Shown: positions 6,144 through 14,419, counted from the first letter of the stretch. The stretch: 19,977 nucleotides of DNA from Oscillospiraceae bacterium (GCA_020866945.1 JAJBVW010000111.1:1-19977); one strand, 5' to 3'. Numbers and translations are program-made. The notes: generated by a model not told the origin, from the letters alone.

Positions 6144-7808
6144 ATGGACGAGAACGCGAAAAATTTTATTCTGGATTTTGTGGCGGAGGACATTGCCCCC
6201 GGCGGGCGGTTTGAGGGCCAGCAGGTACACACCCGATTTCCTCCGGAGCCGAACGGTTATCTGCACATCGGCCACTGCAAGGCACTGTGCATTGACTTTG
6301 GCACGGCGGAACGGTTTGGCGGCATAACCAACCTGCGTATGGACGACACCAACCCCGCCAAGGAGGACACAGAATACGTAGACGCCATCCAGGAGGACAT
6401 CCACTGGCTTGGCTTCGACTGGGACGACCGCTTCTTCTATGGCAGCGATTATTTTGAGGAGACCTATCAGCTTGCCATCGGCCTGATCAAAAAGGGCCTG
6501 GCCTATGTATGCGAGCTGACACCGGAACAGTTTCACGAATACCGGGGCGACGTGGGAACCCCTGCCCGCAGCCCCTGGCGGGACAGGCCCATCGAGGAGA
6601 GCCTCGACCTGTTCCAGCGTATGCGTGCCGGAGAGTTCCCAGAGGGCAAATACACCCTTCGGGCCAAGATAGACCTGGCCTCCGGCAACTTCAATATGCG
6701 CGACCCTGTGCTTTACCGCATCCGTTATATTGAGCATCACCGCCAGGGCACCAAGTGGTGCGTGTTCCCCATGTACGACTTCGCCCACCCCATTCAGGAC
6801 GCCCTGGAGGGCATTACTCACTCCCTCTGCTCCCTGGAGTACGAGGATCACCGGCCACTTTACGACTGGGTCATCGCCAACACGGACGTTCCCTCCAAGC
6901 CTCGGCAGATCGAATTTTCCCGTCTGGGCCTGAATTACACCGTTATGAGCAAGCGCAAGCTCCGCCGACTGGTGGAGGAGGGCTATGTCTCCGGCTGGGA
7001 CGACCCCCGTATGCCGACCCTGTGCGGCCTGCGGCGGCGGGGCTACACCCCCACGTCCATCAAAACCTTCATCAACCGCATCGGCGTTTCAAAGGTGAAC
7101 AGCACCGTGGAATACTCCTTCCTGGAGCATTGCCTGCGGGAGGAACTGAATCTCTCCGCCCCCCGGCGCATGGCGGTGCTGCATCCTATCAAACTCGTGG
7201 TAACAAATTATCCCGAGGGCCAGACCGAGACCTTCCAGGTGGAGAACAACAACCTGGACGAGAGCGCTGGAACCCGCCCTGTCACCTTCAGCCGGGAGCT
7301 GTGGATCGAGCAGGAGGACTTCATGGCGGAGCCTGTGAAGAAATACAACCGCCTCTATCCCGGCAACGAGGTACGGCTCAAGGGCGCCTACATCGTCAAA
7401 TGCACCGGCTGGGAGACCGACGAGGCCGGAAACGTCACCACGGTTCTGTGCGAATATGACCCCGCCACCCGCGGAGGCGACGCCCCGGATGGCCGCAAGG
7501 TGCGGGGTACGATCCACTGGGTCAACGCCGCCGACTGCGTGGACGCGGAGATTCGCCTGTATGACAACCTGTTCAGCGACCCGGAGCCGGACGCGGCGGA
7601 GGATTTCATCCAGTGCCTCTCCCCCGACTCCCTGGAAATCCTGACCGGCTGTAAGGCCGAGCGCGCCTTGGAAACTGCTCAGGCCCCTGAGAGCTTCCAG
7701 TTCCTCCGCACCGGCTATTTCGCCGTTGACAGTAAGGACTCCGCCCCCGGCCACCTGGTATTTAACCGCGCTGTCGCGCTGAAGGACGGGTTTAAGGCGA
7801 AGGCGTAA
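6144..7808 (+). CDS. glnS: Glutaminyl-tRNA synthetase
   Basis: Class I aminoacyl-tRNA synthetase charging tRNA-Gln; 554 aa from ATG 6144, matching bacterial GlnRS length. That start is preferred over an in-frame ATG at 6087 because GAGGAGAAGG lies just upstream of 6144 and the extra 19 residues are not family-like. The HIGH motif is at residues 41-44 (NGYLHIGHCKA). The KMSKR equivalent is VMSKR at 267-271. DDTNPAKEDTEYV, WCVFPMYDFAHPIQDALEGITHSL and the C-terminal beta-barrel anticodon domain are typical of GlnRS rather than GluRS. Presence of glnS suggests that Gln-tRNA is made directly instead of only through GatCAB. The codon use matches neighbouring genes. Confidence 0.97.
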   Translation: MDENAKNFILDFVAEDIAPGGRFEGQQVHTRFPPEPNGYLHIGHCKALCIDFGTAERFGGITNLRMDDTNPAKEDTEYVDAIQEDIHWLGFDWDDRFFYGSDYFEETYQLAIGLIKKGLAYVCELTPEQFHEYRGDVGTPARSPWRDRPIEESLDLFQRMRAGEFPEGKYTLRAKIDLASGNFNMRDPVLYRIRYIEHHRQGTKWCVFPMYDFAHPIQDALEGITHSLCSLEYEDHRPLYDWVIANTDVPSKPRQIEFSRLGLNYTVMSKRKLRRLVEEGYVSGWDDPRMPTLCGLRRRGYTPTSIKTFINRIGVSKVNSTVEYSFLEHCLREELNLSAPRRMAVLHPIKLVVTNYPEGQTETFQVENNNLDESAGTRPVTFSRELWIEQEDFMAEPVKKYNRLYPGNEVRLKGAYIVKCTGWETDEAGNVTTVLCEYDPATRGGDAPDGRKVRGTIHWVNAADCVDAEIRLYDNLFSDPEPDAAEDFIQCLSPDSLEILTGCKAERALETAQAPESFQFLRTGYFAVDSKDSAPGHLVFNRAVALKDGFKAKA

Positions 7809-7856
7809 CACACCTTGATCTCGTAAAATCTCCTTGTCTCAGGGCATAGACCAAAA

Positions 7857-7887
7857 AAGCAGGAAATCATTCAAGGATTTCCTGCTT
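7857..7887. terminator. Bidirectional terminator between glnS and the TauE operon
   Basis: A perfect 12-bp inverted repeat (7857-7868 with 7876-7887) has a 7-base loop. On the minus strand it is followed by TTTTTT, a strong intrinsic terminator for the flavin reductase-TauE operon. On the plus strand the tail is CGTGTTTG, weaker but adequate after glnS. Confidence 0.85.
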
Positions 7888-8006
7888 CGTGTTTGTAATT
7901 TCTATTATTTTTTATATATGTATAAAGCCTCTCTATTCCATGCATACTGTTTCCCATTTTGTAATCGTCACCTCAACCGATTATTTTTCTGAATCACTGG
8001 CTTGTT

Positions 8007-8768
8007 TCAGGCAATCAAATCCGAACATATTTTTATAAAGAATATGACCAGAACGACTAGCATAAGCGGCTTCACAGATTTTGCTCCCCACCGTGTAAAG
8101 AACCATGTCCCGACATAATTTCCTGCTACGCTGAAATACCCTGCCGTCAGGCCCAAAATTAAGATCACTTTCCCGTTCAAAAGATAAACAGCAAGGGCGG
8201 TGAGGTTCGTTGTCAGATTTATCACCTTTGCCACTCCGTTTGCAGATTGAAGCAGCATGTGGGCAATGGCAGTCAGCAGCAACAACAGGAATGTACCCGT
8301 TCCCGGGCCATAAAAGCCATCATAAACACCGATCACCGTTGCAACGATCATGCTTAAAATCGTGGTTTTCTTCTCACTATAGGGAACATTCTGTAAATCA
8401 AGCGAATGGCATCGCAGCACATAAAACGCAGTAAGCGGCAAGATGATAAGCATGATGATTTTGAAGTATTCATCGCTGAGCAGCAATGCCAGATGCGCAC
8501 CGGCGCTGGAACCAAGTAAAGCACATATAACACATAGGGCGGCTTGTTTCCAGACGATATATCCATTTCTGGCGAACCGCCAGGTTGCCAGCGCAGTTTC
8601 CATTCCTGAACTGAGTTTGTTCGTCCCGATGGCCATATGCACCGGCAGTCCTGCGATCATATATGCGGGAAGGGATATTAAGCCACCGCCTCCGGCAACT
8701 GCATCTACAAACCCTGCTAAAAATATCAGAGGGCATATGATAATAAATTGCAGCGCAGTTACATCCAT
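8007..8768 (-). CDS. TauE/SafE family (DUF81) membrane permease
   Basis: Integral membrane protein of 253 aa with about seven to eight hydrophobic segments. The N-terminal LAGFVDAVAGGGGLISLPAYM and the following GTNKLSS are the hallmark of the TauE/SafE family, proposed to export sulfite, sulfoacetate or related anions. A second half-repeat contains GVYDGFYGPGTGTF. The start is ATG 8768 with GGAGG upstream, 15 bases after the flavin-reductase-like gene, so the two form an operon ending at the hairpin near 7857. The substrate cannot be read from sequence. Placement behind an HxlR-controlled promoter suggests a stress or xenobiotic/thiol role, which is inference. Confidence 0.88.
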   Translation of the reverse strand: MDVTALQFIIICPLIFLAGFVDAVAGGGGLISLPAYMIAGLPVHMAIGTNKLSSGMETALATWRFARNGYIVWKQAALCVICALLGSSAGAHLALLLSDEYFKIIMLIILPLTAFYVLRCHSLDLQNVPYSEKKTTILSMIVATVIGVYDGFYGPGTGTFLLLLLTAIAHMLLQSANGVAKVINLTTNLTALAVYLLNGKVILILGLTAGYFSVAGNYVGTWFFTRWGAKSVKPLMLVVLVIFFIKICSDLIA

Positions 8769-8783
8769 ATTGAGCCTCCGCGG

Positions 8784-9347
8784 TTATTTCAGCTTCAATC
8801 CATCTCTGAACGCTTCGCCAACTCGCTCCGTGACCTTATAATATCCATGCGTGTACGGGTCAAAGGCGATTGCAGAAACTTTTGTCATATTCACCTTGTC
8901 TCCATCCATAACGGATTCATCCGCTGTTGTGTTGACGACCTTGCCTATAACTCCGCACCCATATTCTCCATCCTGATACTCGATAAATTCGCACTCCATA
9001 CACAGAGGAAATTCATTGATAATCGGGGCATCCACATGAGCCGACCTTTTTGCCGTCAGCCCGCTTTTTGCAAATTTGTTCTGCGTATTATTGCCGGACA
9101 CAACACCAAAGTAATCCGCTTCAACCATATGAGCAGCATCCGCGATGCTGACGGTAAAAGCTTTTCTGTTTTTCATGTTTTTTACCGTCTTGTGTGTCTC
9201 CGTCAGATTTAGGATTACCTGATCTCTGGACAGCATTGTCCCCCATGCAGCGTTCATTACATTGACACTTCCATCCTCGTTGTAGGTCGCGACCATCAGC
9301 ACCGGCATTGGGAAGATAGCTTCCGTAGTCTTTATATCTTTTCTCAT
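8784..9347 (-). CDS. Flavin reductase family FMN-binding protein
   Basis: The 187-aa protein resembles the FMN-binding split-barrel flavin reductase/flavoredoxin family. It has an N-terminal PMPVLMVATYNEDGSVNVMNAAW strand pair, then LNLTETHKTVKNM, and FTVSIADAAHMVEADYFGVVSG. These proteins bind FMN and shuttle electrons or reduce flavin in the cytoplasm; the exact substrate is unknown. The start is ATG 9347 with AGGAGG 9 bases upstream. It is the first gene of a two-gene operon and divergent from the HxlR regulator, an arrangement often seen for electrophile- or redox-responsive loci. CECEF-like cysteines are sparse, so it is not an iron-sulfur flavoprotein. Confidence 0.87.
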   Translation of the reverse strand: MRKDIKTTEAIFPMPVLMVATYNEDGSVNVMNAAWGTMLSRDQVILNLTETHKTVKNMKNRKAFTVSIADAAHMVEADYFGVVSGNNTQNKFAKSGLTAKRSAHVDAPIINEFPLCMECEFIEYQDGEYGCGVIGKVVNTTADESVMDGDKVNMTKVSAIAFDPYTHGYYKVTERVGEAFRDGLKLK

Positions 9348-9369
9348 TGCGATAGACCTCCTATTTTTA

Positions 9370-9398
9370 TTGCCTTTCGGTTATACATATGCTATCAT
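9370..9398 (+). promoter_or_regulatory. Candidate hxlR-type gene promoter
   Basis: TTGCCT at 9370-9375 and TATCAT at 9393-9398 are 17 bases apart on the plus strand, pointing to a start near 9405. The complement of 9394-9399 reads TATGAT and could be the -10 of the divergent operon, so the two promoters would overlap back to back. Confidence 0.5.
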
Positions 9399-9415
9399 AG
9401 TGTCGTTTTAAAAAC

Positions 9416-9442
9416 AAGTACCTACATATTTGTAAGGTACTT
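9416..9442. promoter_or_regulatory. Palindromic operator for the HxlR regulator
   Basis: A perfect inverted repeat AAGTACCT (9416-9423) and AGGTACTT (9435-9442) is separated by 11 bases in the divergent intergenic region. It would sit in the early transcribed leader of the regulator and over the -35 region of the divergent flavin-reductase operon. Size and TAC/GTA-rich arms fit dimeric HxlR-family winged-helix operators. Assignment is by position and symmetry. Confidence 0.65.
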
Positions 9443-9459
9443 ACCTGGAGGCAAGTGTT

Positions 9460-9795
9460 ATGAAGAATATAGAAACTGCGAATTTTGATGACACCGGCTA
9501 TAGCTATACGTTATCCCTTATTTCCGGAAAATATAAACCGGTTATCCTTTATTGTCTGATGGAATATGAGCCAGTGCGCTTTAACCAGATGCGTCGCTAT
9601 CTGAAAAACGTGGCCGATAAGACATTGAGCCAAAATCTCAGGGAATTGGAGGCTGATGATTTGATTGTTCGCCATGAATACCCTCAAATCCCTCCAAAGG
9701 TAGAGTATTCGCTCACGGAAAGGGGACATTCCCTGGTCAGCGTATTGGATAAATTGTGCGATTGGGGAAACGAAAACCGAAAGCACGAAAGATAG
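9460..9795 (+). CDS. HxlR family transcriptional regulator
   Basis: Small winged-helix DNA-binding protein of 111 aa. The family core is present: LSLISGKYKPVILYCLM, then EPVRFNQMRRYLKNVADKTLSQNLRELEADDLIVR, then PPKVEYSLTERGHSL. HxlR proteins such as YodB and HypR often sense electrophiles or oxidants through a cysteine near the N-terminus. Here the visible cysteines are C30 in the core helix (ILYCLME) and one near the C-terminus (LCDWG), not at the usual YodB position. The start is ATG 9460 with CTGGAGG upstream. It faces the flavin-reductase/TauE operon and probably controls it and itself through the palindrome at 9416-9442. Confidence 0.92.
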   Translation: MKNIETANFDDTGYSYTLSLISGKYKPVILYCLMEYEPVRFNQMRRYLKNVADKTLSQNLRELEADDLIVRHEYPQIPPKVEYSLTERGHSLVSVLDKLCDWGNENRKHER

Positions 9796-9877
9796 CAACA
9801 TATATTCCTATATAAGCAACATCTTCATCTTCTTTGGCAAATCAAATAAGTTTTCATAGAGTTTTATGGATATAGCA

Positions 9878-9918
9878 AACCGAGGGAGCTGCAGCAAAAC
9901 GATACAGCTCCCTCGGTT
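9878..9918. terminator. Terminator-like hairpin between convergent genes
   Basis: A 14-bp perfect inverted repeat (9878-9891 with 9905-9918) has a 13-base loop and lies between the HxlR gene and the convergent activase gene. The plus-strand tail TTATTAAT is T-rich. The minus tail is weaker (TTGCTATAT). Probably used in both directions. Confidence 0.75.
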
Positions 9919-9929
9919 ATTAATGTCCT

Positions 9930-10886
9930 TTATCCTACGCTTTGCGCACCGCGGTCGCAGCGGTTGCCCCAGGAGTCTATCATCTTGCCGTCGCGATGAT
10001 AGACGCAGATAATCTCACAGTTATTGGAGCAGCGGCCACAGTTGGCCTCGCGGGTGTAAAATTCCATGTCCTCCACAGCAAAGTCAAACTCCTGGCGCTT
10101 AGTGCTTCTTTTGGCCAGGATGGCCGCGCCCAGCGCGCCCATAAGATGCCCGTTTTCATCCACGATGACCTTACAGTCCAGCGTCCTCTCAAAAGCCGCC
10201 ACGACGCCCTGGTTCTTGCTGACGCCGCCCTGGAACACCACCGGGGAGATTATTTTCTTGCCCTTGCCAACATTATTGAGGTAGTTCGCCACCACCGCGT
10301 TGCAAACGCCGGCGATAATGTCCTCTCTAGGGTGACCCATCTGTATCTTATGCACCAGGTCAGACTCCGCAAATACCGTGCAGCGAGCGGCGATCTGGGT
10401 GGGATGCTTGGAGCGGAGGGCATACTCACCTATCTCCTCCACCTCGATGCCAAGCCGCTTGGCCTGGCTGGAAAGGAACGCGCCTGTACCGGCGGCGCAC
10501 AGGGTATTCATGGCATAGTCCACGGCCACGCCGTTTTCTACCAGGATAATTTTTGAATCCTGGCCGCCTATCTCCAGGATAGTGCGCACATCAGGATAGA
10601 AGGTGGTTGTGCCAACCGCGTGGGCGGTGATCTCATTTTTCACCATGGTGGCTCCGATGATGGTACCCACCAGCTTCCGGGCGCTGCCGGTGGAGCCGGT
10701 TGCAACGATTTTATAACGCTCCTTGTCGAAGCCCTCCTCCAGCAGGTGAAGAAGCTGCTTCACCGCGCCGATGGGGTCGCCCTGCGTCCATATATATGAG
10801 CTGCTGATGATTTGGTTGTTATCGTCAATGATGGCGCCCTTGGTGGATATGGAGCCAACGTCAATGCCTAAATATGCGTTTTCCAT
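9930..10886 (-). CDS. 2-hydroxyacyl-CoA dehydratase-type activase (BadF/BcrA ATPase family)
   Basis: ASKHA-fold ATPase of 318 aa that in known systems injects one electron into a partner dehydratase or reductase at the cost of ATP. Phosphate-binding GIDVGSISTKGAI is at residues 7-20 and the EIGGQDSK motif at 105-112. The two cysteines that hold the dimer-bridging [4Fe-4S] cluster in HgdC are present: C130 (NTLCAAGTGAF) and C169 (ARCTVFAESD). After the normal end near residue 265 there is a 50-residue tail with C283, C286, C290, C294 and C310, probably an extra Fe-S site, similar in kind to large fused DUF2229 activases. It is the third gene of an operon and starts one base after the previous stop (TGA-A-ATG). 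Confidence 0.93.
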   Translation of the reverse strand: MENAYLGIDVGSISTKGAIIDDNNQIISSSYIWTQGDPIGAVKQLLHLLEEGFDKERYKIVATGSTGSARKLVGTIIGATMVKNEITAHAVGTTTFYPDVRTILEIGGQDSKIILVENGVAVDYAMNTLCAAGTGAFLSSQAKRLGIEVEEIGEYALRSKHPTQIAARCTVFAESDLVHKIQMGHPREDIIAGVCNAVVANYLNNVGKGKKIISPVVFQGGVSKNQGVVAAFERTLDCKVIVDENGHLMGALGAAILAKRSTKRQEFDFAVEDMEFYTREANCGRCSNNCEIICVYHRDGKMIDSWGNRCDRGAQSVG

Positions 10887-10887
10887 T

Positions 10888-11955
10888 TCAAACGACCTTC
10901 TTTCTCATCTGGATCATATCATAAAAAGCCTCCAGCCGGGTCATAAGCCCTACGTCGCTGGTCTGGGAGTCAAACGTCAAAAACAGCACGGGGATTTTAT
11001 AGTCCGCGCCGATATTTTGCAGCACCGGCATAATGTCTATCTCCGGGGTGCAGTTGGCGGATTTTATATGTATCAGCCCATCGAAGCCCCGTTCCGCGTA
11101 TTCCTTTGCGGCCCAGATATTCGCCGTAGAGGTCGGCCCCATGTGATAGGTGCACAGGTCTCGTATCTTGACGGCAAGATTTTTGATACCCTTGTTGTGG
11201 AGAAACTGATTGGTAATGTTCATCCAGCGATGAACCTCTACCCCCATATCCGCCAGCTTCTGCTCCGTTTCCAGATTAGAAAAGGCATCCATAGCAGTGT
11301 AAAACTCACCTACAATGCCCACACGCAGGGGACGCATGGGCTTATCCAAGGGAATACGCTGAAAATCCTCCTTCACGCGCCGGTATCCGGCAGTGATTTC
11401 TTCCCGACTCGTTGCTGTATACATAGCTGTCAGGAACCGCTTATACGCCTTTTTATACTCGCCGCTGGCATCAAATCCGCATCCTTTGTAATACTCAGCC
11501 GTCACCTCGTCTAAATACTCCACCATTTTGACGGCGTCCAGGGCGGAACGGGTGAGCTTGGCAACGTTGATCTTTGGGTTCAGCCGCCTGATGGTTGTGA
11601 GCAGGTCTCGTATGCGGCCCGTGTTGTATTCCTCAAGGTTTATAAACTCAAAAGTATATCCCAAATCCCGGAGGATCTGCTCCTGAAGCTCCCCATAATA
11701 GCCCAGGCGACAAACGCCGTAGGTCATAAGAATGGTATCTGCCCCGGCCTCCAGGGCCTCAATCTCACTTCCAAGAGTAGTTTTGAAGGGGGTGCAGACA
11801 AAATCCGGGCTGTATTTTGACCCAATTTCCTCCGTCCGTTTGGTCAGGGCCGGGGGCATGATATAGCGGGCCTCTATGCCCTGCTCCACAATATATCTGA
11901 ACGCGCAGTTGTATTCCGCGTATCTTGTCAGGGTCACGTTTCGATTGACTTCCAT
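10888..11955 (-). CDS. 2-hydroxyacyl-CoA dehydratase/DUF2229-like subunit B
   Basis: A 355-aa protein of the HgdB/HgdC-partner superfamily, which also holds benzoyl-CoA reductase subunits and double-cubane-cluster proteins. It resembles the C-terminal part of the large fused activase/DUF2229 proteins. Likely cluster-ligand cysteines are C54 (DFVCTPFKTT), C82 (YGVCRLGYYGE) and C302 (ANCTPEID). The C-terminus PVLFLTFDSQTSDVGLMTRLEAF parallels the end of its upstream partner. Its ATG overlaps the upstream TAA by one base (TAATG) with AAGGAGGGG before it, so stoichiometric expression is likely. It probably forms the catalytic heterodimer with the 11955-13016 product, activated by the third gene. 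The substrate is unknown. Confidence 0.85.
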   Translation of the reverse strand: MEVNRNVTLTRYAEYNCAFRYIVEQGIEARYIMPPALTKRTEEIGSKYSPDFVCTPFKTTLGSEIEALEAGADTILMTYGVCRLGYYGELQEQILRDLGYTFEFINLEEYNTGRIRDLLTTIRRLNPKINVAKLTRSALDAVKMVEYLDEVTAEYYKGCGFDASGEYKKAYKRFLTAMYTATSREEITAGYRRVKEDFQRIPLDKPMRPLRVGIVGEFYTAMDAFSNLETEQKLADMGVEVHRWMNITNQFLHNKGIKNLAVKIRDLCTYHMGPTSTANIWAAKEYAERGFDGLIHIKSANCTPEIDIMPVLQNIGADYKIPVLFLTFDSQTSDVGLMTRLEAFYDMIQMRKKVV

Positions 11956-13016
11956 TAAAGCGTCCCCTCCTTAAAACGGATGATGTCCACAAAGCTCTCC
12001 AGCCGTGTTTCCACACCTGCGGTACCGGTTTGGCCGTCCAAAACCAGGTTTAAGACGGGAATCCCTTGCAGCTTCCGGGTCAGAAGCTCGTTCACCATAG
12101 CGTCCGGCCCGCAGGGGAAAGCGCTCATAAGAATAATGCCGTCCACCTTATCTTTGTGCATAGCAATGCTGCCCAATATCTCCCGGCTAACCTCCCAGCG
12201 GCAGGTGGGGGAAATCTCCAGGCTGCGCTTCAGGGCGTCGCTCTGATCCACCAAATCCGCCCGGATGGCAGTCACGCCGGATTTTTTGAGATAATCCGTC
12301 ACCGTCCGGCCAATAAAGGCATCCTCTATCAGGTAGCTGTGACCGGCAATAAGTATCTTCGTACCCTCCCGGCGGTATAGCTGCTCCGTTTCATTGGCCG
12401 CCTGACGGCGCTTTTTCTGCTCTGCTCGCTTGGCCCGCTTATAGGCACGCTTCGCCTGCTTGTGGGAAAAGCCCAGCTGGTAGCCCAAGCCAACGAAAGC
12501 GTCCTTCTCCTTCTCGTCCTTCAGCTCATCCACATTGCAGGTCAGGAATTTCTGATTCGTCCCCCGAAACACATTGCACGTCTCATCATACAGCGCGTCA
12601 AAACGAACGCACATACTCCGATGGCGGCCATAGCTGCTGATGCGGGGAATGAAAATATAGTCGCACTGGCCAATGAGCGACTGCACATGGCCATAAAAGA
12701 TTTTCGCGGAAAGGCACGTCTCGTCCACCACCAGAGAAGAGCCGGTCTCCATGATTGCCCTGTCTGTGGGCGCGCTGATAATCGTCTCTACGCCCAACTC
12801 CTTGAAAAAGCCCGTCCACAATGTTTTATAGCGGAAATACAGCAGCGCCCGGGGTATGCCGATGGTAATGGCCGGCGCGCCGGTACCCTTCTTCCTGGCC
12901 CGTTTTTCAGCCTTTCTGGCCCGCTTGGCTATCTTTCTGGCCTTTTTTGATTCTTTTTTCGTCTGTTTATCCACGCGTTTAACGGCTTTTTTGTCCAATT
13001 TATCCTGCTTTGCCAA
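11955..13016 (-). CDS. DUF2229/2-hydroxyacyl-CoA dehydratase-like subunit A with basic N-terminal tail
   Basis: A 353-aa protein starting at TTG 13016, chosen because AGAGGGGGG lies 8 bases upstream, a promoter sits just beyond, and no other start precedes the conserved core. The core opens with ITIGIPRALLYFRYKTLW, the DUF2229 signature. Then come C101 (VDETCLSAK), GHVQSLIG, IFIPRIS, and C118, C136, C147 and C160. The C-terminal LDGQTGTAGVETRLESF matches the HgdB-type fold. Residues 1-43 contain 22 Lys/Arg and no hydrophobic stretch. A second basic helix spans 186-204. Both are unusual for this family and might bind nucleic acid, an acidic partner or the membrane surface. First gene of the three-gene operon. 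Confidence 0.85.
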   Translation of the reverse strand: MAKQDKLDKKAVKRVDKQTKKESKKARKIAKRARKAEKRARKKGTGAPAITIGIPRALLYFRYKTLWTGFFKELGVETIISAPTDRAIMETGSSLVVDETCLSAKIFYGHVQSLIGQCDYIFIPRISSYGRHRSMCVRFDALYDETCNVFRGTNQKFLTCNVDELKDEKEKDAFVGLGYQLGFSHKQAKRAYKRAKRAEQKKRRQAANETEQLYRREGTKILIAGHSYLIEDAFIGRTVTDYLKKSGVTAIRADLVDQSDALKRSLEISPTCRWEVSREILGSIAMHKDKVDGIILMSAFPCGPDAMVNELLTRKLQGIPVLNLVLDGQTGTAGVETRLESFVDIIRFKEGTL

Positions 13017-13062
13017 AAAATATTGCCCCCCTCTGGGAATTTCTTTAACTGACTAAAATAAT

Positions 13063-13091
13063 ATCATAATCCCTTAAAGCAAGGTTGTCAA
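13063..13091 (-). promoter_or_regulatory. Promoter of the dehydratase-like operon
   Basis: On the minus strand TTGACA (plus 13086-13091) and TATGAT (plus 13063-13068) are exactly 17 bases apart, with a start predicted near 13056, about 40 bases before the TTG codon. A near-consensus promoter implies substantial basal transcription. Confidence 0.88.
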
Positions 13092-13095
13092 GCAA

Positions 13096-14385
13096 TTACT
13101 TTTTCCCTCGCGCCTCCAACGCCTTGGCGCGGCGCTGCTCCACCTCCAGGGGCTTGGGCTGAATATCCCCCGAGCGGGTCAGGGCAAATTTTGTCAGCAC
13201 CGGGCCAAACAGCTCATAGACCAGCACGCCGAACAGCACGATGTTGCGGATAAGCGCCCCTTCTGTGCCCCAGGAAGCCACCTCTACGCTCATGCCAAGC
13301 GCCACCCCCGCCTGCGGAAACAGGGTGATGCCCAGCCACTTGCGTACCTTCGGCTCACAGCCGGTAATAGTGGTGCCTATATAGGCACCCAGATATTTGC
13401 CCGCACAACGGAATATGATATAGAGAAGCCCTATCCCCACCACCGCCGCGCTTTTGAACACGCTCAGCTCCAGCGATGCGCCGCTTATAACAAAAAACAT
13501 AGCAAACAAGGGACTCGTCCATTTGTCCGCCTTATCCATCATCTCATCCGCCAGCGGGCAGCGGTTGCAGAAAATCGCTCCCAGCGCCATGCAGACCAAG
13601 AGGCTTGAAAATTCAAAATGAATAGCGCCGATGTCAAATTCCAGCTGGGCCAGGGCCACGGTCAGCATCACAAAGCCCACAATAAGCGCCATGCGGTTGC
13701 GGTTTGAGTGGAACATTTTTTCCAGCTGGGTCAGCACCTCACCCAGCACTCCGCCTATCAAAAGGCTCAGCACAATTTCCAGCAGCGGCTCCACGGCAAT
13801 GGAAACTACGTCGATCGCCCCGCTGGACATGGCCTGCGCCACGCCAAAGGAAACAGCAAACACCGTCAGCCCCACCGCGTCGTCCAGCGCAACCACGGGC
13901 AACAGCACATCCGTCACCGCGCCCTTGGCCTTATACTGCCGCACCACCATCAGCGTGGCCGCAGGAGCCGTGGCAGCGGCGATAGCGCCCATGGTGATGG
14001 CGCCGGCAGCGGTCAGCGTTCCCTTTAAAAATATCTGCGCGATCAGAAGAACAATGTCCACCACCAGGGAGGTAATGACCCCCTCCAATATGCCGATGAT
14101 GAGAATTTTCCGGCCCGTGTTTTTCAAATCGGTCAGCTTAAACTCACTGCCGATAGTGAAGGCGATAAATCCCAGGGCCAGAGTGGAAATAAAATCCAGG
14201 GCGCTGACCTGCTCCATGGTATTGAAGCCCAGGCCGGGTATTCCCAGCGCTCCCAGACAATACGGCCCCACCAGCACGCCAGCCACCAGATAGGCGGTAA
14301 CATCCGGAAGCTGGAACCGGCTGGCTACACGGGTCATCAAAAGTCCTGCAATCAGCGCAATGGCCGCAGGCAGAAATAGATTCAT
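13096..14385 (-). CDS. CPA2-type cation:proton antiporter (Kef/NapA-like membrane domain)
   Basis: A membrane antiporter of 429 aa with about 12-13 hydrophobic segments. The start is ATG 14385 (MNLFLPAAIALIAG), preceded by AAGGAGAG at suitable distance. In-frame upstream starts as far as 14541 would overlap the inter-gene hairpin and add a non-family leader. Family features are the first helices with LPDVTAYLVAGVLVGP, an unwound-helix-type TAPAATLMVV segment and the paired aspartates in VALDDAVGL expected in the ion site. No RCK/TrkA domain follows, so it is unlike full KefB/KefC. It exchanges protons for Na+ or K+; which ion cannot be told. It is the last gene of the minus-strand run, behind the racemase genes. 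Confidence 0.88.
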   Translation of the reverse strand: MNLFLPAAIALIAGLLMTRVASRFQLPDVTAYLVAGVLVGPYCLGALGIPGLGFNTMEQVSALDFISTLALGFIAFTIGSEFKLTDLKNTGRKILIIGILEGVITSLVVDIVLLIAQIFLKGTLTAAGAITMGAIAAATAPAATLMVVRQYKAKGAVTDVLLPVVALDDAVGLTVFAVSFGVAQAMSSGAIDVVSIAVEPLLEIVLSLLIGGVLGEVLTQLEKMFHSNRNRMALIVGFVMLTVALAQLEFDIGAIHFEFSSLLVCMALGAIFCNRCPLADEMMDKADKWTSPLFAMFFVISGASLELSVFKSAAVVGIGLLYIIFRCAGKYLGAYIGTTITGCEPKVRKWLGITLFPQAGVALGMSVEVASWGTEGALIRNIVLFGVLVYELFGPVLTKFALTRSGDIQPKPLEVEQRRAKALEARGKK

Positions 14386-14419
14386 AATAGATTTTTCTCT
14401 CCTTATGAGCATAATAAAC

